64,000 nucleotides of DNA from Trichothecium roseum (lineage: Eukaryota > Ascomycota > Sordariomycetes > Hypocreales). Under the pieces are notes generated by a model. That model was not told where the DNA came from, did no database searches, and saw nothing but the letters and a program-made list of their open reading frames with translations. The translations under genes and the position numbers were made by a program. Positions 52,323 through 63,922 of the stretch are shown here, piece by piece (the stretch's first letter is position 1; each line of letters opens with the position of its first letter). The stretch spans positions 171,501-235,500 of the forward strand of contig CM047949.1 in the NCBI GenBank assembly GCA_026184415.1, in the 5' to 3' direction.

Positions 52323-54206
52323 GGCGGTAAAAGAGGCAGCAGGATATCCGAGAGCTCTCGAAATAATATTAGAAGTTGGCAATGACTCAGATTCCCTTTT
52401 TTTGTATTTTCTTGCCGTTGGAAGCTGGGGAAGAGCAATTATGAGTCTGCCGGAATCAAAGAAAGGTACATGTGCTTTGGATTTTACCCCGCTTCATGAC
52501 ACCTGTGCTGACGCCAAGCTGTATGCAAGCTGCACAAGGCTGTGTTGCTTTTCCACTCACCATGGTCTTTATCTAGCACGTAGTAAATGTGTACCTCACT
52601 GTTAGCTGACGGAACGGATGAAAGCTGATTTTCTTCAACCCCAAGGAAGAAACACTTGCTGCTACCCAAAGCCCATATTAGAATGCTGCGAGTCTAGGTG
52701 TATAATAACATACTGGCCTTCTGTGTAGATTTAAAACAGTCGCGAAACCAAGTCCAAGGTTGTAAAGCTTATGGAGGATTCTATGGCCAACGTATCTTGT
52801 GGCAGCCTCGAGCACCTTACAACCTACCGTTAGCAGTAGCCTGTTGGAGAGTCCGTTCACTCGCAGTCGCCCTCGCAGCCGATGAGGGTAGGTGGCCCTA
52901 AGCACTCTTCCAGCTCCCCTCGCAGTATCATCATATCCAAGATGTTTTCCATTACTGCTTAGCTTTGGCACCCGCGGGCAGTATAAAATCTCCTGTTTAA
53001 AAGTCGTCAAGCTCATTTCTGCACATCTTGATCATGGCAAAAACTCTCACTATCGATCCGATGGCGATGAAAGAGCAAACCACGTCTATACCAACCATGT
53101 CAGGGTCGGGTTCAATGAAACCATCTCGAGACGAAACCCAGCAGCGATCATGAGCTCAAAGGCGAGGATCTGAAAGCCAACTGTGGAGAATTTCCGATGC
53201 AATAGCGAGAGTTTTAAGTAGTAGGATGAGGGATGTCTAGGATTATTACTAACGAATCCGACGACAAACCACTACCAAATATATACGGCGACACATGGCC
53301 AGCTTAACGCATAGGTGCGACTACACACATACGAGGCTACTGATACTAGTAGGACACATGGGGCACCAAAGAAGAAGCTGAACGAACATGGAAAAACGAA
53401 GCCGGGTTGCTTCATGAATCTTTTCGCGAAAAGAACAAAGAAAAGAGAGAGAGAGAAGGGTTCCGGGGATATGATATTACTCAACGCCATACACAAGTAT
53501 TTTAGATCGCAAGTACGGAGTAGAGGGAATACGATTGTCCTTTTTTTAGAGTTATCGCGAATATCATGTAACCAGGATTGCTTTTAGAGTACAACCATAA
53601 AATCCCATGATGTTGGCATTTGATAGACCCATATACAGCCGTTGAGTTTTCATAGATTCACTCACTTGAGATGACTATTCAGAAGGGTAGTAGTACAAAA
53701 CAGCACCATTTGCGGAATACACTAGCTGTCTTCTCAACCAGATCCCCCCACCCCCCCCAAGAATACCGCTACCAGACGGGAGTGACAAGATATGCAACAC
53801 AAGTTTTTGTCTTGCGCCAAAGAGACAACCTTTTACGGTAGAGATGATAGCCGGATCCGCTTGCTGAGTTATAACATGTTGTGCGAAGGAGGCGTGTACC
53901 TCTTTTATCCCCTGATTCTGAGGTTGCATCCTTGACCGAAATTATTTGAGCGTGACAGTGGCATTTTTACGGTCTAGAGTCATTCAACATAGCGGTAATA
54001 CGAAGGGGCGAGTACTCCGTATGCTCATACATGCGGGGGGGAAGACGATTAGAGAAGGAGGATCACAATAGGGTCCGCGAAAAACTATTAAAACCCCAGG
54101 GGACGTATAGTAATAGAAGAGGAATAGGATAAGAAAGGAAAAGAAAAAACAATGCAAGAGTTTTCTTTTCATTTTAGTGCTTCTAGAAAGAAGAAGATAA
54201 GTCGGC
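52323..54206. other. 1.9-kb gene-free region
   Basis: Short frames only. The minus-strand stretch 53025-53180 has a short hydrophobic frame (VCSFIAIGSIVRVFAMIKM) that could be a relic but has no start or homologue I recognise. TACGGAGTA at 53514 and TACTCCGTA at 54013. Confidence 0.55.
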
Positions 54207-54212
54207 AAAAAA
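54207..54212 (-). terminator. Pol III terminator of tRNA-Ala (T6)
   Basis: Six T on the minus strand, two bases after the discriminator base. Confidence 0.8.
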
Positions 54213-54214
54213 GA

Positions 54215-54303
54215 TGGACGAACAGGGAATCGAACCCTGGACCACTCCCAATCTTTAATTACTAAGATGCTAAGGGAGTATTATACCACTAAACCATTCG
54301 CCC
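54215..54303 (-). tRNA. tRNA-Ala(AGC) with 17-nt intron
   Basis: 89 nt on the minus strand. Acceptor GGGCGAA/TTCGTCC includes the G3-U70 pair, the alanine identity element; discriminator A. The D arm has TTTAGTGGTATAA. Anticodon stem CTCCC/GGGAG, loop TTAGCAT with anticodon AGC (54269-54271). The intron at 54251-54267 falls after position 37. T arm CAGGG/CCCTG with TTCGATT. The mature length is 72 nt. A conventional halves order, in contrast to the permuted serine genes. Confidence 0.93.
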
Positions 54304-54893
54304 GGTTTCTTGGATGCTAGATATCGATTTACAACGATACATAACCCAAGCTACCTTGCCGACCAGCCTACGGCTCAAATCAAGATTCAATGAGAGCTCA
54401 TAGAACGGTGCTAGTATCACGCGCCGTCTTATCACTACCAATAGCACTGTCTGCTGCCTACTACTCGTAAAGATACAAGACAATCTATGGGTACTGGCAA
54501 GTCTACCTGTCCTTACTTTTATAATTTTTATTAATTTTGCAAAGACTAATGATTGACTTGACGTGTTTATAGTCTAGCAGCGCATTTTGGCAAGTCTTGT
54601 CCTTGATTCACACTGCTTATATGTTAAAAATATGTATTGTAAATATTTACTCATTCTAACATAGAATGTATCCACCTCTGCGTCGTCTCCGCGGAAAGAA
54701 ACAATATATTGGTACAGAGAGTTGTTTACCAACGAGTGTCTTTCTTTCGTAACAAAAAGCATAGTGAGTTTGCACGTTCCACTGAAGTCTACTATATGCG
54801 GCCCCTTCAATGTTCAATCAGAGAAATCAGAATCCGCTCTGTAATATCTTAACCTTGGAGCTTTTAGTGAGTGCCTCCTTGTCCAACGCATCC
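54304..54893. other. Intergenic, AT-rich
   Basis: No gene seen. It separates the tRNA from ankyrin remnants. Confidence 0.5.
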
Positions 54894-55511
54894 CTAACGA
54901 GCAACAAATGTTTTTTGTTTTTTACGGCCGTATTTTCTTGCCAAGGAGGACGCCGTGTCGCTGCAGAAGTGCGCGTAGTCGAAGCTGATATTTTCTTTCA
55001 TTAACAAAAGTACAACTACCTCTTCATAGGAATAACACTGTTGATGGCCGCGGTAGGAAACGGCTATGAATCCGTGAATAATATCGTTAATACCACCTTC
55101 AATATCGCAGCAGAGGTTCACGACTTTCGAATGTCCAACACTTGCCGCCGAAGATATTGCCGTTGTTTGCTTCCAGTCCTATGCAGATACCGACAATTTC
55201 TTTGGCAAGCAACATCCTCGCCAAAGCCGCATGTCCCCTCTTCGCTTCCATTGCAAGCAGAGTTCGATATCTATAGGAGCTGTCATTAATGTCAAAGTCA
55301 TCATCAGTGAGGATGAACATGAACAAGTCGTCTATGTCTTTTTCGATTGCCCATGATCGCGGCATGAAGCCGTCGTAGCCACGTAAGTTCAGATAAATGC
55401 TATTCAAGACTTGTCCCAACAATCCGTGTTTCCATGTCCCCAGCAGATGACATTCATTGCCATTCTCCGCCCACCTCCGACTACTATGGAGCAGCAAGAT
55501 TCAGTCTCGCT
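54894..55511 (-). pseudogene. Decayed ankyrin-repeat remnant
   Basis: Ankyrin-like sequence is split over two frames. One (about 55150-55390) reads FMFILTDDDFDINDSSYRYRTLLAMEAKRGHAALARMLLAKE. The other (about 54920-55135) reads SVGHSKVVNLC...INDIIHGFIAVSYRGHQQ and EEVVVLLLMKENISFDYA. A shift of frame between them (around 55120-55145) and degenerate consensus positions mark it as broken. It lies directly downstream of the nucleoside-phosphorylase fragment on the same strand, as expected for the C-terminal repeats of an NLR-like protein. Confidence 0.6.
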
Positions 55512-55556
55512 TCATAATATTACACGCGTACCCACCAAGGAAATATCTGACAGTAT

Positions 55557-56807
55557 TCATAATGAATTCTGGCGATCCCGACAACCATCCATTAGTCCCT
55601 TCTTGCCGTTCTTGAACAAAGAGATTGAGTTGCTCGGGATATCAAATGGCGTGATCCAGTTCAAGGCTTCACGCTCCTCCCGGCTATGCTGTCTCTGAGT
55701 AAGATCGTAGACGTTTCTTGACACATCTGCGACTGTTTCTTGAAGAGTATTCATGACTACAGAAGGTTAACAGGTATCCAATAGATCATTCATCCTTTCG
55801 TTATACTAACCAGATGCGACCTGAGCAATCCTCGACTCGGATTCGACGTCATCCAAAGGCATCACCTTGAGCAGCTCCTTCGCGTACGCTGCCGCCGCCA
55901 AAGCTGCGTAGCCATTCCACTCGTCATTCGCGTGGGTGTCGGAATAGTTGCTGATGCCGCGGATGACCAAACAGGGGAAGTCGTTCATGAGTCCCGCGGC
56001 TTCCATCTCGAAACACAGCACCCCCCTGGTTGCCGCCATGCGGTCTCTGCACGTAGCGTCCTTCATCAGGGAGTTTCCCGAGGCAATCAGCCCATGGTGG
56101 ACTCGGGGCGCGTGCGGACGGCGTGCGCGAGCCGGTCGGGCCACCAGAGCTTCCGGGTCGCTGTCGCAGAGGTCGCACCCTTCCTCGTTCTCAGGGCTAT
56201 GCGTCACATTGCTCTTGTACAGTCGATCTCTGTCTGTACCGGGTCGGCTGAAGTCGACCTGCAGTTCTCCGTCCCCCGCTGCATCAAGGATGCTACCGAT
56301 GGCGTTTCCGAGGCTGCTGGGTCTTAGCTTGTGCTGGAGTATGAGCTGAGACACCCCAGATCTCAACGCTACCGGCGGCTGGTTCAGAAACCCAGTCTCC
56401 TTGAAGTCGTGTTCCTGGATCGCCTTGCCAAAGTCGTATTGGAATACCCCGCCGTTGCCACCCTCAGGAGAGCTGACTACGATGTCGCCAAGCCTGACGT
56501 CGTGCTTTGGGGGGCGCGGTGCGCCGCCGCCAATCCCAACCATGAGACCTATTCGAATGTTGGGAAAGGCGTGCAACATGCTCGAGGCGGCGACCGCGGC
56601 AGATGTTGTGCCGTGGGACCCCTTGGGAAGAGAAGCTATAACGACATTGTGTCCCGCGATTTTACCTAAAGTATAGATGTTGGTATCGTGGGGCGATAGG
56701 CGATGAAGGAGCTTTGGATGTTCTTCATCAAGGCAGAGGTTTGCGGCAACATATTCGACGCTTATGGCACATATCCAGCCAACGGTATAAGCGCTCGGGT
56801 CCGGCAT
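55557..56807 (-). pseudogene. Nucleoside-phosphorylase (PNP_UDP) N-terminal domain of a truncated NLR-like gene
   Basis: Exon 1 (55811-56807) encodes 332 residues of a PNP_UDP_1 domain: YTVGWICAISVEYVAA, IRIGLMVGIGGGAP, DVRLGDIVVSSPEGGNGGVFQYDFGKA, DRMAATRGVLCFEMEAAGLMNDFPCLVIRGISNYSD and NGYAALAAAAYAKELL. A GTTAGT/TAG intron joins exon 2 (55557-55756) with RQHSREEREALNWITPFD, the linker found before NACHT domains. Near 55600 the frame fails: the other frame continues as TNGWLSGSPEFIMNT, matching the expected WL..SPEF motif, so a one-base shift is likely. The NACHT ATPase region is absent and ankyrin relics follow. Such PNP-NACHT/ANK proteins are candidate immune receptors in fungi. The PNP part alone is intact and could still be expressed. 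Confidence 0.75.
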
Positions 56808-58560
56808 ATTATAGAGTATGTACGGTTTAGCCCATCCAACGGATGATAAGTGATACAATCAAACAGTATGAGGGATGGGTATAAGGAATCTGCTCTCACT
56901 CAGAACCTTCTGCATGGACGTAAACTCCCCGCAGAAGAAGGTGCCTGGATCTCGCGAGCTCTTGTTGTCCAGGGAGTCAGATATAACGATTTCAGCTCCG
57001 TCAAACAGTTTCTTGAATTTCCAACGAACTTAGACTGAGTAATAGATTCAGTGAAGTAGTAGATATAGCTATTAGCCGACTATTTAACCTCACATTTCAA
57101 TCGTCCCCCACTCGCAACTATTCAAATCCCAGCAGCTTTCCTGCTACTGTATTGGCCGATTATCCGCGCGGTAATAAAGCGGGGAAACAGGTAAGTTGCG
57201 GCGTAGTTGTGGTCTATGGCCATACTATAGTAAGACAGGGCAATGGTCCGAATAGTAAGGCTGATGGCTTTCTGTAATATTTCAATAAATTCAGGCAATT
57301 CTACGTAGTCAGGCCAATTTCTATCTACCTAATGTTAGCGAAGTCGGTCCCAATGCTACACTACCCATCATGGTTGAATCTTTACACTTGGTGCAGGAGT
57401 TCATTATACATCGTGTGGTGTTAAAGTAAACCTATAATCAGAAAAACAACCCAAGTCACCAATTACGAGAATACTACGGACTTCTTTTTTAATTGGCAGT
57501 AAAATACTATCTCGTGGATTAGCTTGGCGGCTCTCACGTATTGCGAATTGTGACCCTTCGCGGTCCATAGTATGGCCATTTTCTTAAAAGTCTATTCACG
57601 GAAGAGGTATAATACCAGGCTTTGTACCACATACCATAATATATATAACTGCGATCTTGCCTTATCTCTTACATAACGGAGCTTTTGGCAACATGCCTCA
57701 TGACTTGAGCCTTCCCATGTAAAAGACTTTGGGGACAAGTATTTCTCATCCTGGTCTCCTCAAAACTGGCACATACCGACCCATGCGGCGATCTCCATAT
57801 CGACCATGAACTACGTAGGCAAGATTGGCGTCAATCCAGGTACCCGACCCCATCTCATGCTCTGTATGGCGACCGCCTCTTAGCATTTTCCAAGTATAGT
57901 AAATTTGAGCGAGGCCAACTAAGTCGTTGGCGACCTGCCTGACCCCCTCGATTCTCACCCCAAGCGCTACGCCTGTCTTGCCTGCATACCAGCGCTTCTT
58001 TGCCTGGCTTTCAATATGAGGATCGAATTAGGGATGCCCCGTGATGCGCCTCCCATCTTCACCCGTGACACGTTGGAAGCATGGAGGGCGCAAGAGCGAG
58101 GATACTAAGAAGAGCCTGCGTGGATAGATAAGGTACCTGCCTTGACTCAGACACTGACCATACCGCACTGGGACGATGATAGGCACGAGTTCGTCGGTTT
58201 GGAGAGTTTCGAAAACGCCTCCACTGAGTTTGCCAGGAAGAACATATTAATCTGGCAACCGCACATTCATTTCGCCTGATAGATCGAGCACTACACTATT
58301 ATCTAATCGCAACCAAAAGGTTTGTCTCTTGAATGTGTGGAGGGGAGAGCGCGCAGCACTCTTCATATTATACAACATGACTGACCTGCGGCGTTTTCTA
58401 CCCGAGGCTATGTTTTCTAGCGGACAGCTTGCCTCCCATGCCTGCAGGGATATGCTTCGTCCACGCGCCAGAGCACTCTATCCGTTATTGTCTTATCGAA
58501 CCACTGACATCACTCCCAGATCTTGCTCGTACTCACAGCTTGCCATCCAATCCGTAGGAA
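56808..58560. other. AT-rich region with relic coding fragments
   Basis: No intact gene. Two short stretches keep a protein-like look. One on the minus strand at about 57746-58010 includes QAKKRWYAGKTGVALG and VRQVANDLVGLAQIYYTWKML and is interrupted by a stop. The other is on the plus strand at about 58132-58280 (LTQTLTIPHWDDDRHEFVGLESFE). I recognise neither family. Confidence 0.4.
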
Positions 58561-59250
58561 ATACTCACGTAAGTACACTACCGCATCTTACAGGTCATAC
58601 CGCCGCGTGTTACTACTCGACAAACGGTTTAACTTTCCGCAAAACGCATACGACCATGGTGCAGCGTATACTTTCAGTCCTCCATCCTCAATGATGATCA
58701 TCCCCTGTTCTACAGCCTCCTCGAACAACGCTTGCTGTAACTGTACGGGTATAAACAACTGCATTGCGGTGTTCAACCATTCGCTGCCGAGGAACCCTCC
58801 TCGCTTCCGATTCGCGAACCGCGCGGCCTCGTGAAGCACATGCTATGTCGAAGAGTTAGGGTTCTCAAGGAAAAATTCGACGTCACGCGTGCTCTCCCGC
58901 GACTTCATATACAACTTGTTGACGGCGCTACCTGCTGTTACGAGCTGGGCCCGCTCGCCTCGCTTGTGCAAGAAGGCAGCCACATCACTTAAAGCCCCAG
59001 TAATGGTGGTGAAGTCGAGGTCTGAGGAAGTGTGCTTCGATCGACCGGTGTCGGTGATCTCGACACGGTGGCGGCACAAGTATCGGTCCACCCGCCGGTC
59101 TCGATACAGCGACCCGCTGACGGCAAGGTTAAAGTTCTGTGTCCCCATTTCCCTGTGGTATAGAAATTTCGCAGCCCATGGGGAACAAAATGATGAACAG
59201 ACAATAACTGACGCTTGACCTGGCTGCTGGCAGTAGCGTGATGATTCCAA
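58561..59250 (-). pseudogene. Broken nucleotidyltransferase-like fungal gene
   Basis: One reading frame on the minus strand carries TTITGALSDVAAFLHKRGERAQLVTAGSAVNKLYMKSRESTRDVEFFLENPN, then a stop (TAG, 58843-58845). In the same frame it continues as HVLHEAARFANRKRGGFLGSEWLNTAMQLFIPV...GGLKVYAAPWSYAFCGKLNRLS...RRYDL, a second stop (TAA) and DAVVYLRE. The AGSAVN...STRDVEFF and AAPWSYAFCGKLNR blocks resemble a fungal nucleotidyltransferase-fold family. Both stops could come from CAG/CAA by C-to-T change, in line with RIP. Upstream exons were not found. Confidence 0.6.
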
Positions 59251-60318
59251 CCAAAGCTAAACAGTATCCCTTGATGTCTTCACTTGTGGAGATAGATGTA
59301 GCAATAAACGAGGAGCATACAACACAAGCTGTTTTACGCAAGACTGCGTGAACCAGACGTGAGCTTTTATATATAGCTCAAGGACTGCAAACTTAGGCCA
59401 TCATCACAGCCAACATGACCTGTACCTGTTGGCAGTTGCAACTTTGCCTTTTCACGTCAAAAAGTAGGTTTAGAGTTGCAATCCAACCATTTCCTTACAG
59501 GGCGTCAAGTGAACCAATTACAAAGGATGGTATGTTAGCCTGACTCATTGCCATGTGGCCTCGCGACGTCTGCCGTGCATGACCTGCCATGTGGCACCCG
59601 TTGGCCCGGCTCGAGATATGGGTATATGATGCCTCGCATTGATAACGTGCCCGAAAGCGTGAAGTATCAGGCACGAAGCAAACGTCAATATTATATAATT
59701 CGAGCCTTTTATGCGCGTATTGGTCGTGGAGACTAAATATATATATATATATATATATATACAAAGACGGCTGGAATTTTGGATAATATATCGTGTAGTG
59801 CTTTCGGTTCAATATATTGAGTGCGTTTCATTGTGTCCGAATATATATCTTCGCTCTGTTTAATCGCCATGGCGCGGTTGTATGAGTGCGCGTTGGTCAG
59901 TCAATCTTTCCGACCCCTGGCTTGGGTAGACTAGCCGCCCCAGAATTACCGCGGGCGGCACAGGCGTCTACGTATGTGAGTTTTTAGGGAGTCATGTATG
60001 ATGATGGTGCTAGGAGACGATCACTCGCCGGTTCGCGACGGTAGCTGTCCGCGCTCGCCGGACGTAATTGCGCGCAGTGGAACGCTCCAGGAAAAGGATT
60101 TCTTCCTGAAGCCAACACTGTCTAATGATGAGGGTTTTTCCATGGCAAGCTTTAATGTTATAGACAAGACTGAATATATGCTTATATATACTGGGCCATG
60201 ATTGCTGCTATGTTTCTGAGATGATCCTCCTTGGCCCCTGAACCTTACCTTGTCCCCGTATCGTCTTGTCCTCTCTCCTACGTCTAATCACTGACGCATT
60301 TATAATGACCGGGAACGC
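59251..60318. other. Gene-free region with (AT)n repeat
   Basis: AT microsatellite at about 59736-59761. No gene supported. Confidence 0.55.
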
Positions 60319-61202
60319 TTAGCCCTTGAAGACGGCGGGGCCGGGGACTGTGTAGGTCTGAGGAAGCGTGTGATCGTTGATGTTGAACTATGAATTTCTC
60401 ATTAGCAAACCGTCCCCCAGCCGGGGAAGAAGGACAGGGAGGGGCGTGGAGACTCACGCTGATGTTGGGGTCGCTCTGCTTGGCGTAGCCGGGGATGGCG
60501 GCCATCTGGTCGGCGGCGGGGCTCGCGGAGCCGGAGCCGCCAACGGAGAGCTGGGCGCACTCGGCGTACCACTGGGGGTTGTTGGCCTGGTGCAGGGCGA
60601 TGAGCTCGTGGCGGATGAGGTAGTTGCCGGCGGCGAGCCCGGCAGGGATGGTGCTGGTGAAGCCCTTGTTGCCGCCGACGAGCTTGGCTATGCCCCAGCC
60701 GCTGGGCGTCTCGGAGTCAAGGAAGACAGAGGTGCCGTCGCCGGAGAAGCCGGACTCGTCGATCTTGAACCAGCCGGCGCCGGAGCCGTCGCAGGAGGCG
60801 AAGTCGCCGGCGCACTTGTACATCCAGACGATGATGGGGCCCTGGGAGTGCGTCCACTGGGCCCAGATGGCCTCGACGGTGTCGCCGGGGACGACGGGCG
60901 CCGAGAGCTCGGCCGAGGTGCCGCCGTTGCAGCGGATCTTGGCGTCGTCGGCCGTCAGGGTCGGGTTGTAGTCGGGCCACTGGCGCTGGATCACGGGCTC
61001 GGAGCTGGGCGCGAAGCCGTTGTAGCTGCCTGACGGTTAGTAGCCGGGCATGTGAAGGAAAGCCTAGGTAGGATGCGGAGATGGAGAGGGAGGCTCACCC
61101 GGGGTAATCAGTGCCGGCAATCACGTAGCTGGTGACGGCGCCGTGGGCAGCCGCGCTGGCGGCGAACAGGCCGATGGTGGCGAGAGTGGTGGACGAAACC
61201 AT
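60319..61202 (-). CDS. AA9 lytic polysaccharide monooxygenase
   Basis: Three exons: 61099-61202, 60458-61025, 60319-60387, 246 aa. The signal peptide (MVSSTTLATIGLFAASAAA) ends right before His20, the N-terminal copper ligand of the mature enzyme (HGAVTSYVIAGTDYPGYNGFAP). The second histidine-brace ligand is in QWTHSQGP (His94). The family's C-terminal signature NNPQWYAECAQLSV supplies the active-site Gln and axial Tyr. Cysteines for two disulfides are present. There is no cellulose-binding module; the chain ends at GPAVFKG. It oxidatively cleaves cellulose or related beta-glucans outside the cell. The exon 2 acceptor was chosen at 61026-61027 because it alone restores DYPGYNGF. Confidence 0.94.
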
Positions 61203-63177
61203 TGTGACGGTGCTCAAGATGAAACAGACTACTTTATGCAATGCGAAGAGGAGATGAAGTGCTCGAGATGCAGGGAAACAGGAGAAGGCTGCTTGTTGAA
61301 ACGCCGAGAGCGAATCCATGTCTTTATACTACAGACTGTCACTGCAACCCAGGCATACATACATACATACAGGCATACCTCCCGGCATCCCACACCAGGT
61401 TTACCTCCCTTGTTGATTCTCAACGTTACCTCGCCATCGAGACCATCTCCCATGTGAGTTGGCATATGACCATTGATGACACTCCCGCCCGTAACGAATC
61501 AACAATCCTCACCACCCCTTTACTTCGAGAGCGAGACTGAAGAAAAAGGCGCGTCGTGATTGGTTCCCGTGAGACTAGGGGAGGGTTGGTTCGCATTGAA
61601 CGCCTACCGCTATGGGGTGTAGGCACCATGCAGAAACGTCTCGCGGCTAATATGGGATGCCCTGCTGGCTCGGTGCCGTCGTTTCTTATTTGCCGGACCG
61701 GGTTTCCCAACGCGGCGTTGGTAGTGCGTGCCGGACCCTCACCATCCGGGCGCCCGGAACCAAGGCCCGAAAAATGTCAGACAGCCACCTGCAATTTGTC
61801 GCCATGGATTAAGACAGCCCAAATGATTCCGCCTCTATTTATCTCGGCTGGCGTGATTTTGGAAAGAGGTAATTCGTACATTGCCGTGTACTACTATTCA
61901 AGTGCGCAGTTGCGCCGAGATGTCTTTTTTCTTGAGACTTGTTCAAGGATGTCATGTGCCGGCTTGGCGCGCAGCGATGATGAACGCATGGGTTCACAAG
62001 TTATCGACACCGCGAATTCCACGTTTGGACTTGTCGTCGATCTAGATTTCTTGGCTGTCTTGCTTCCTGTTGCACTCCGTGTGCTCACCCCAGTCTTTGT
62101 TTGGTGGGCTCTGGACATTGGCCCCTCCTGTCAGCGGTCAAAAAGGATCCGGTCCGTTTCCCGTCTTGATCCACGGAGGACCATCATCCGGGACTGCAGC
62201 TACACCACAGAGATGAGGGGGGATCAAACAGTCCCCAAGCTAAAAACGAAAATTCTACTTCCAACTTGTAGTAGTAGTAGTAGTAGCGAAAAGGCTCGCA
62301 AAGCTGGCACGATACCTGGGCTGGAAGCAATGAGAGAAAGCGCGGAATCACTTTGAATGCATGAGAGACGAGTAGAGGTTACGGGGGTGGTACAGATCAC
62401 CCGGGTGCTATTGAAAGCATTAGGTAGAAATATATCATGGCCAAGGACGTTAAAACACCGCAGTTCTTATCTACAACAATCTCACTCTTACTTGTCGTGA
62501 CGGTGAAAAACACCACCCTGGGCGACGATTTGTGGCGTATACATCTTTTACATCATTCTCGGTCTGCGAGTGTCGATATGTCGATATGTGCATTGCATAC
62601 CAAGAAGCGTGAGGACATTCGTTTTCCGGCCCGGACCGCGTTTCGAGGCCCCAGCTGCCCGGGGTCACTGCGGAGAGAAGATATACGTCCAGGGTGGGTG
62701 GGGGAGGGAGTCCGCCCCGGGAGTTGATCGATCGGGCCCCAGGGGCCGGGATGATGCGCGACGTGATCGACAAAGACTTGGCCGCCGGCGATTATCAGTG
62801 TATTATTCCGTACTCCGTACTGGTTTATACATAATAGCATCGAAAGCTACATACAGGACTACTAGTTTAAAAAAAAAAATCTTGCCCAAGTCCTTCTAGT
62901 TTTATTGTCAGTACGATCACCTCCCCATATGCACCTAACCAGCTGTCCAATTTGCGTTGGCTTATGGTATCCCCTCAGCGAGTACCAATCCAGATAATTT
63001 TTCGATCCCGTTAACAGCCTACGCCGCAGAAGAGACGCATGCAGACATTTGCCACTACATTTATTTACTAGTAACTCGAGTATGACAGATGCGTTCTTAC
63101 ACACGCCGAGCGCAGAGATAGACTCTGGACATAAGAGTACATATACCGTAATTGTTAACCAGCCATTACACGAAGTC
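61203..63177. other. 2-kb gene-free region
   Basis: A long plus-strand frame (61556-62356) has mixed composition and no motif; I consider it fortuitous. It includes an ACAT/CATA repeat (about 61355-61372), a GTA repeat (62268-62286) and TACTCCGTA at 62811. Confidence 0.55.
62268..62286. repeat. (GTA)n microsatellite
   Basis: Six GTA units in intergenic sequence. Confidence 0.75.
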
Positions 63178-63263
63178 GTCTGGGTAGTCTAGGTGGTCAG
63201 GGCACCACGTTGTGGATTTCTATCAGAACCGTGGAAACCCCGGTTCGAGTCCGGGCCCAGACA
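63178..63263 (+). tRNA. tRNA-His(GTG) with 13-nt intron
   Basis: 86 nt. Acceptor GTCTGGG/CCCAGAC (7 perfect pairs), discriminator A. D arm GTCT...GGGC. Anticodon stem CCACG/CGTGG, loop TTGTGGC with anticodon GTG (63212-63214). The intron at 63216-63228 follows position 37. T arm CCCGG/CCGGG with TTCGAGT. Mature length 73. The eukaryotic G-1 is not encoded (the base before position 1 is C) and must be added after transcription. A T5 terminator lies at 63275-63279. Confidence 0.93.
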
Positions 63264-63274
63264 CAACACATTTC

Positions 63275-63279
63275 TTTTT
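63275..63279 (+). terminator. Pol III terminator of tRNA-His (T5)
   Basis: T5 twelve bases after the discriminator base, with another T5 shortly after. Confidence 0.65.
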
Positions 63280-63922
63280 GCTCTTTTTGTTTTGATAGCT
63301 ACCCTAGCCCCGTTATCATCCTCTCTATTCCGTACCACTTTCTACTTCGAAAATCTATTACAGTTTCGAACTGGTGTTTTATAAATCTTTTTTTTCTTGT
63401 GTAACCATTAAGTTCGATTATACCGTAAGTCACGTGCGCCTTGTCCGTATTTCAACACCTAACTCATTAGTATAAGACTTGGACTTACGGAAAGAACACC
63501 TCTCAGTGAAACTCATCAAAAGGACAACAACCAAGGGAATGTACGACGAGCCGGGATAATGCACATAGATTCTCCCGCCCTTATATCCCAAATACACTAA
63601 AAGAGAATATCCTTCTTGAGAATTTAGGTGCTGTATCCCACAAACGGGTGAAGTCGTGGCAACGAAGTCCTTTAGAGAAAATAGGCAGAGTCACGTGACC
63701 AATCTCCAGGCCCATCATCCACATCTTCAACTATGCCACCTTAACACCGACATATCCTTTTTTAGGAGTTTATATAGTCGTTTACCAACCAAAACGCACA
63801 TCAAACGTATCACCAATAAAATATAACCTGCTTCTTGAAGGGAGAGAAACGGTATTGGATTTTTGACTTTGGCTTGTTTAATCTGTGGAGAGAAAGAGAG
63901 AGAAGAAAAGGAAAAGGAAAAG
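63280..63922. other. Intergenic / promoter of the edge gene
   Basis: No gene seen. A purine-rich leader (GAGAAAGAGAG...GGAAAAGG) precedes the start codon at 63923. Confidence 0.5.

Noticed and set aside
53025..53180. Short hydrophobic minus-strand frame near 53.1 kb
   Set aside because: Too short, no start context, no family; could be a relic but cannot be supported.
61556..62356. 266-codon open frame on the plus strand
   Set aside because: Composition is irregular, no domain is seen, and it contains a trinucleotide repeat and runs through apparent intergenic sequence; probably chance.
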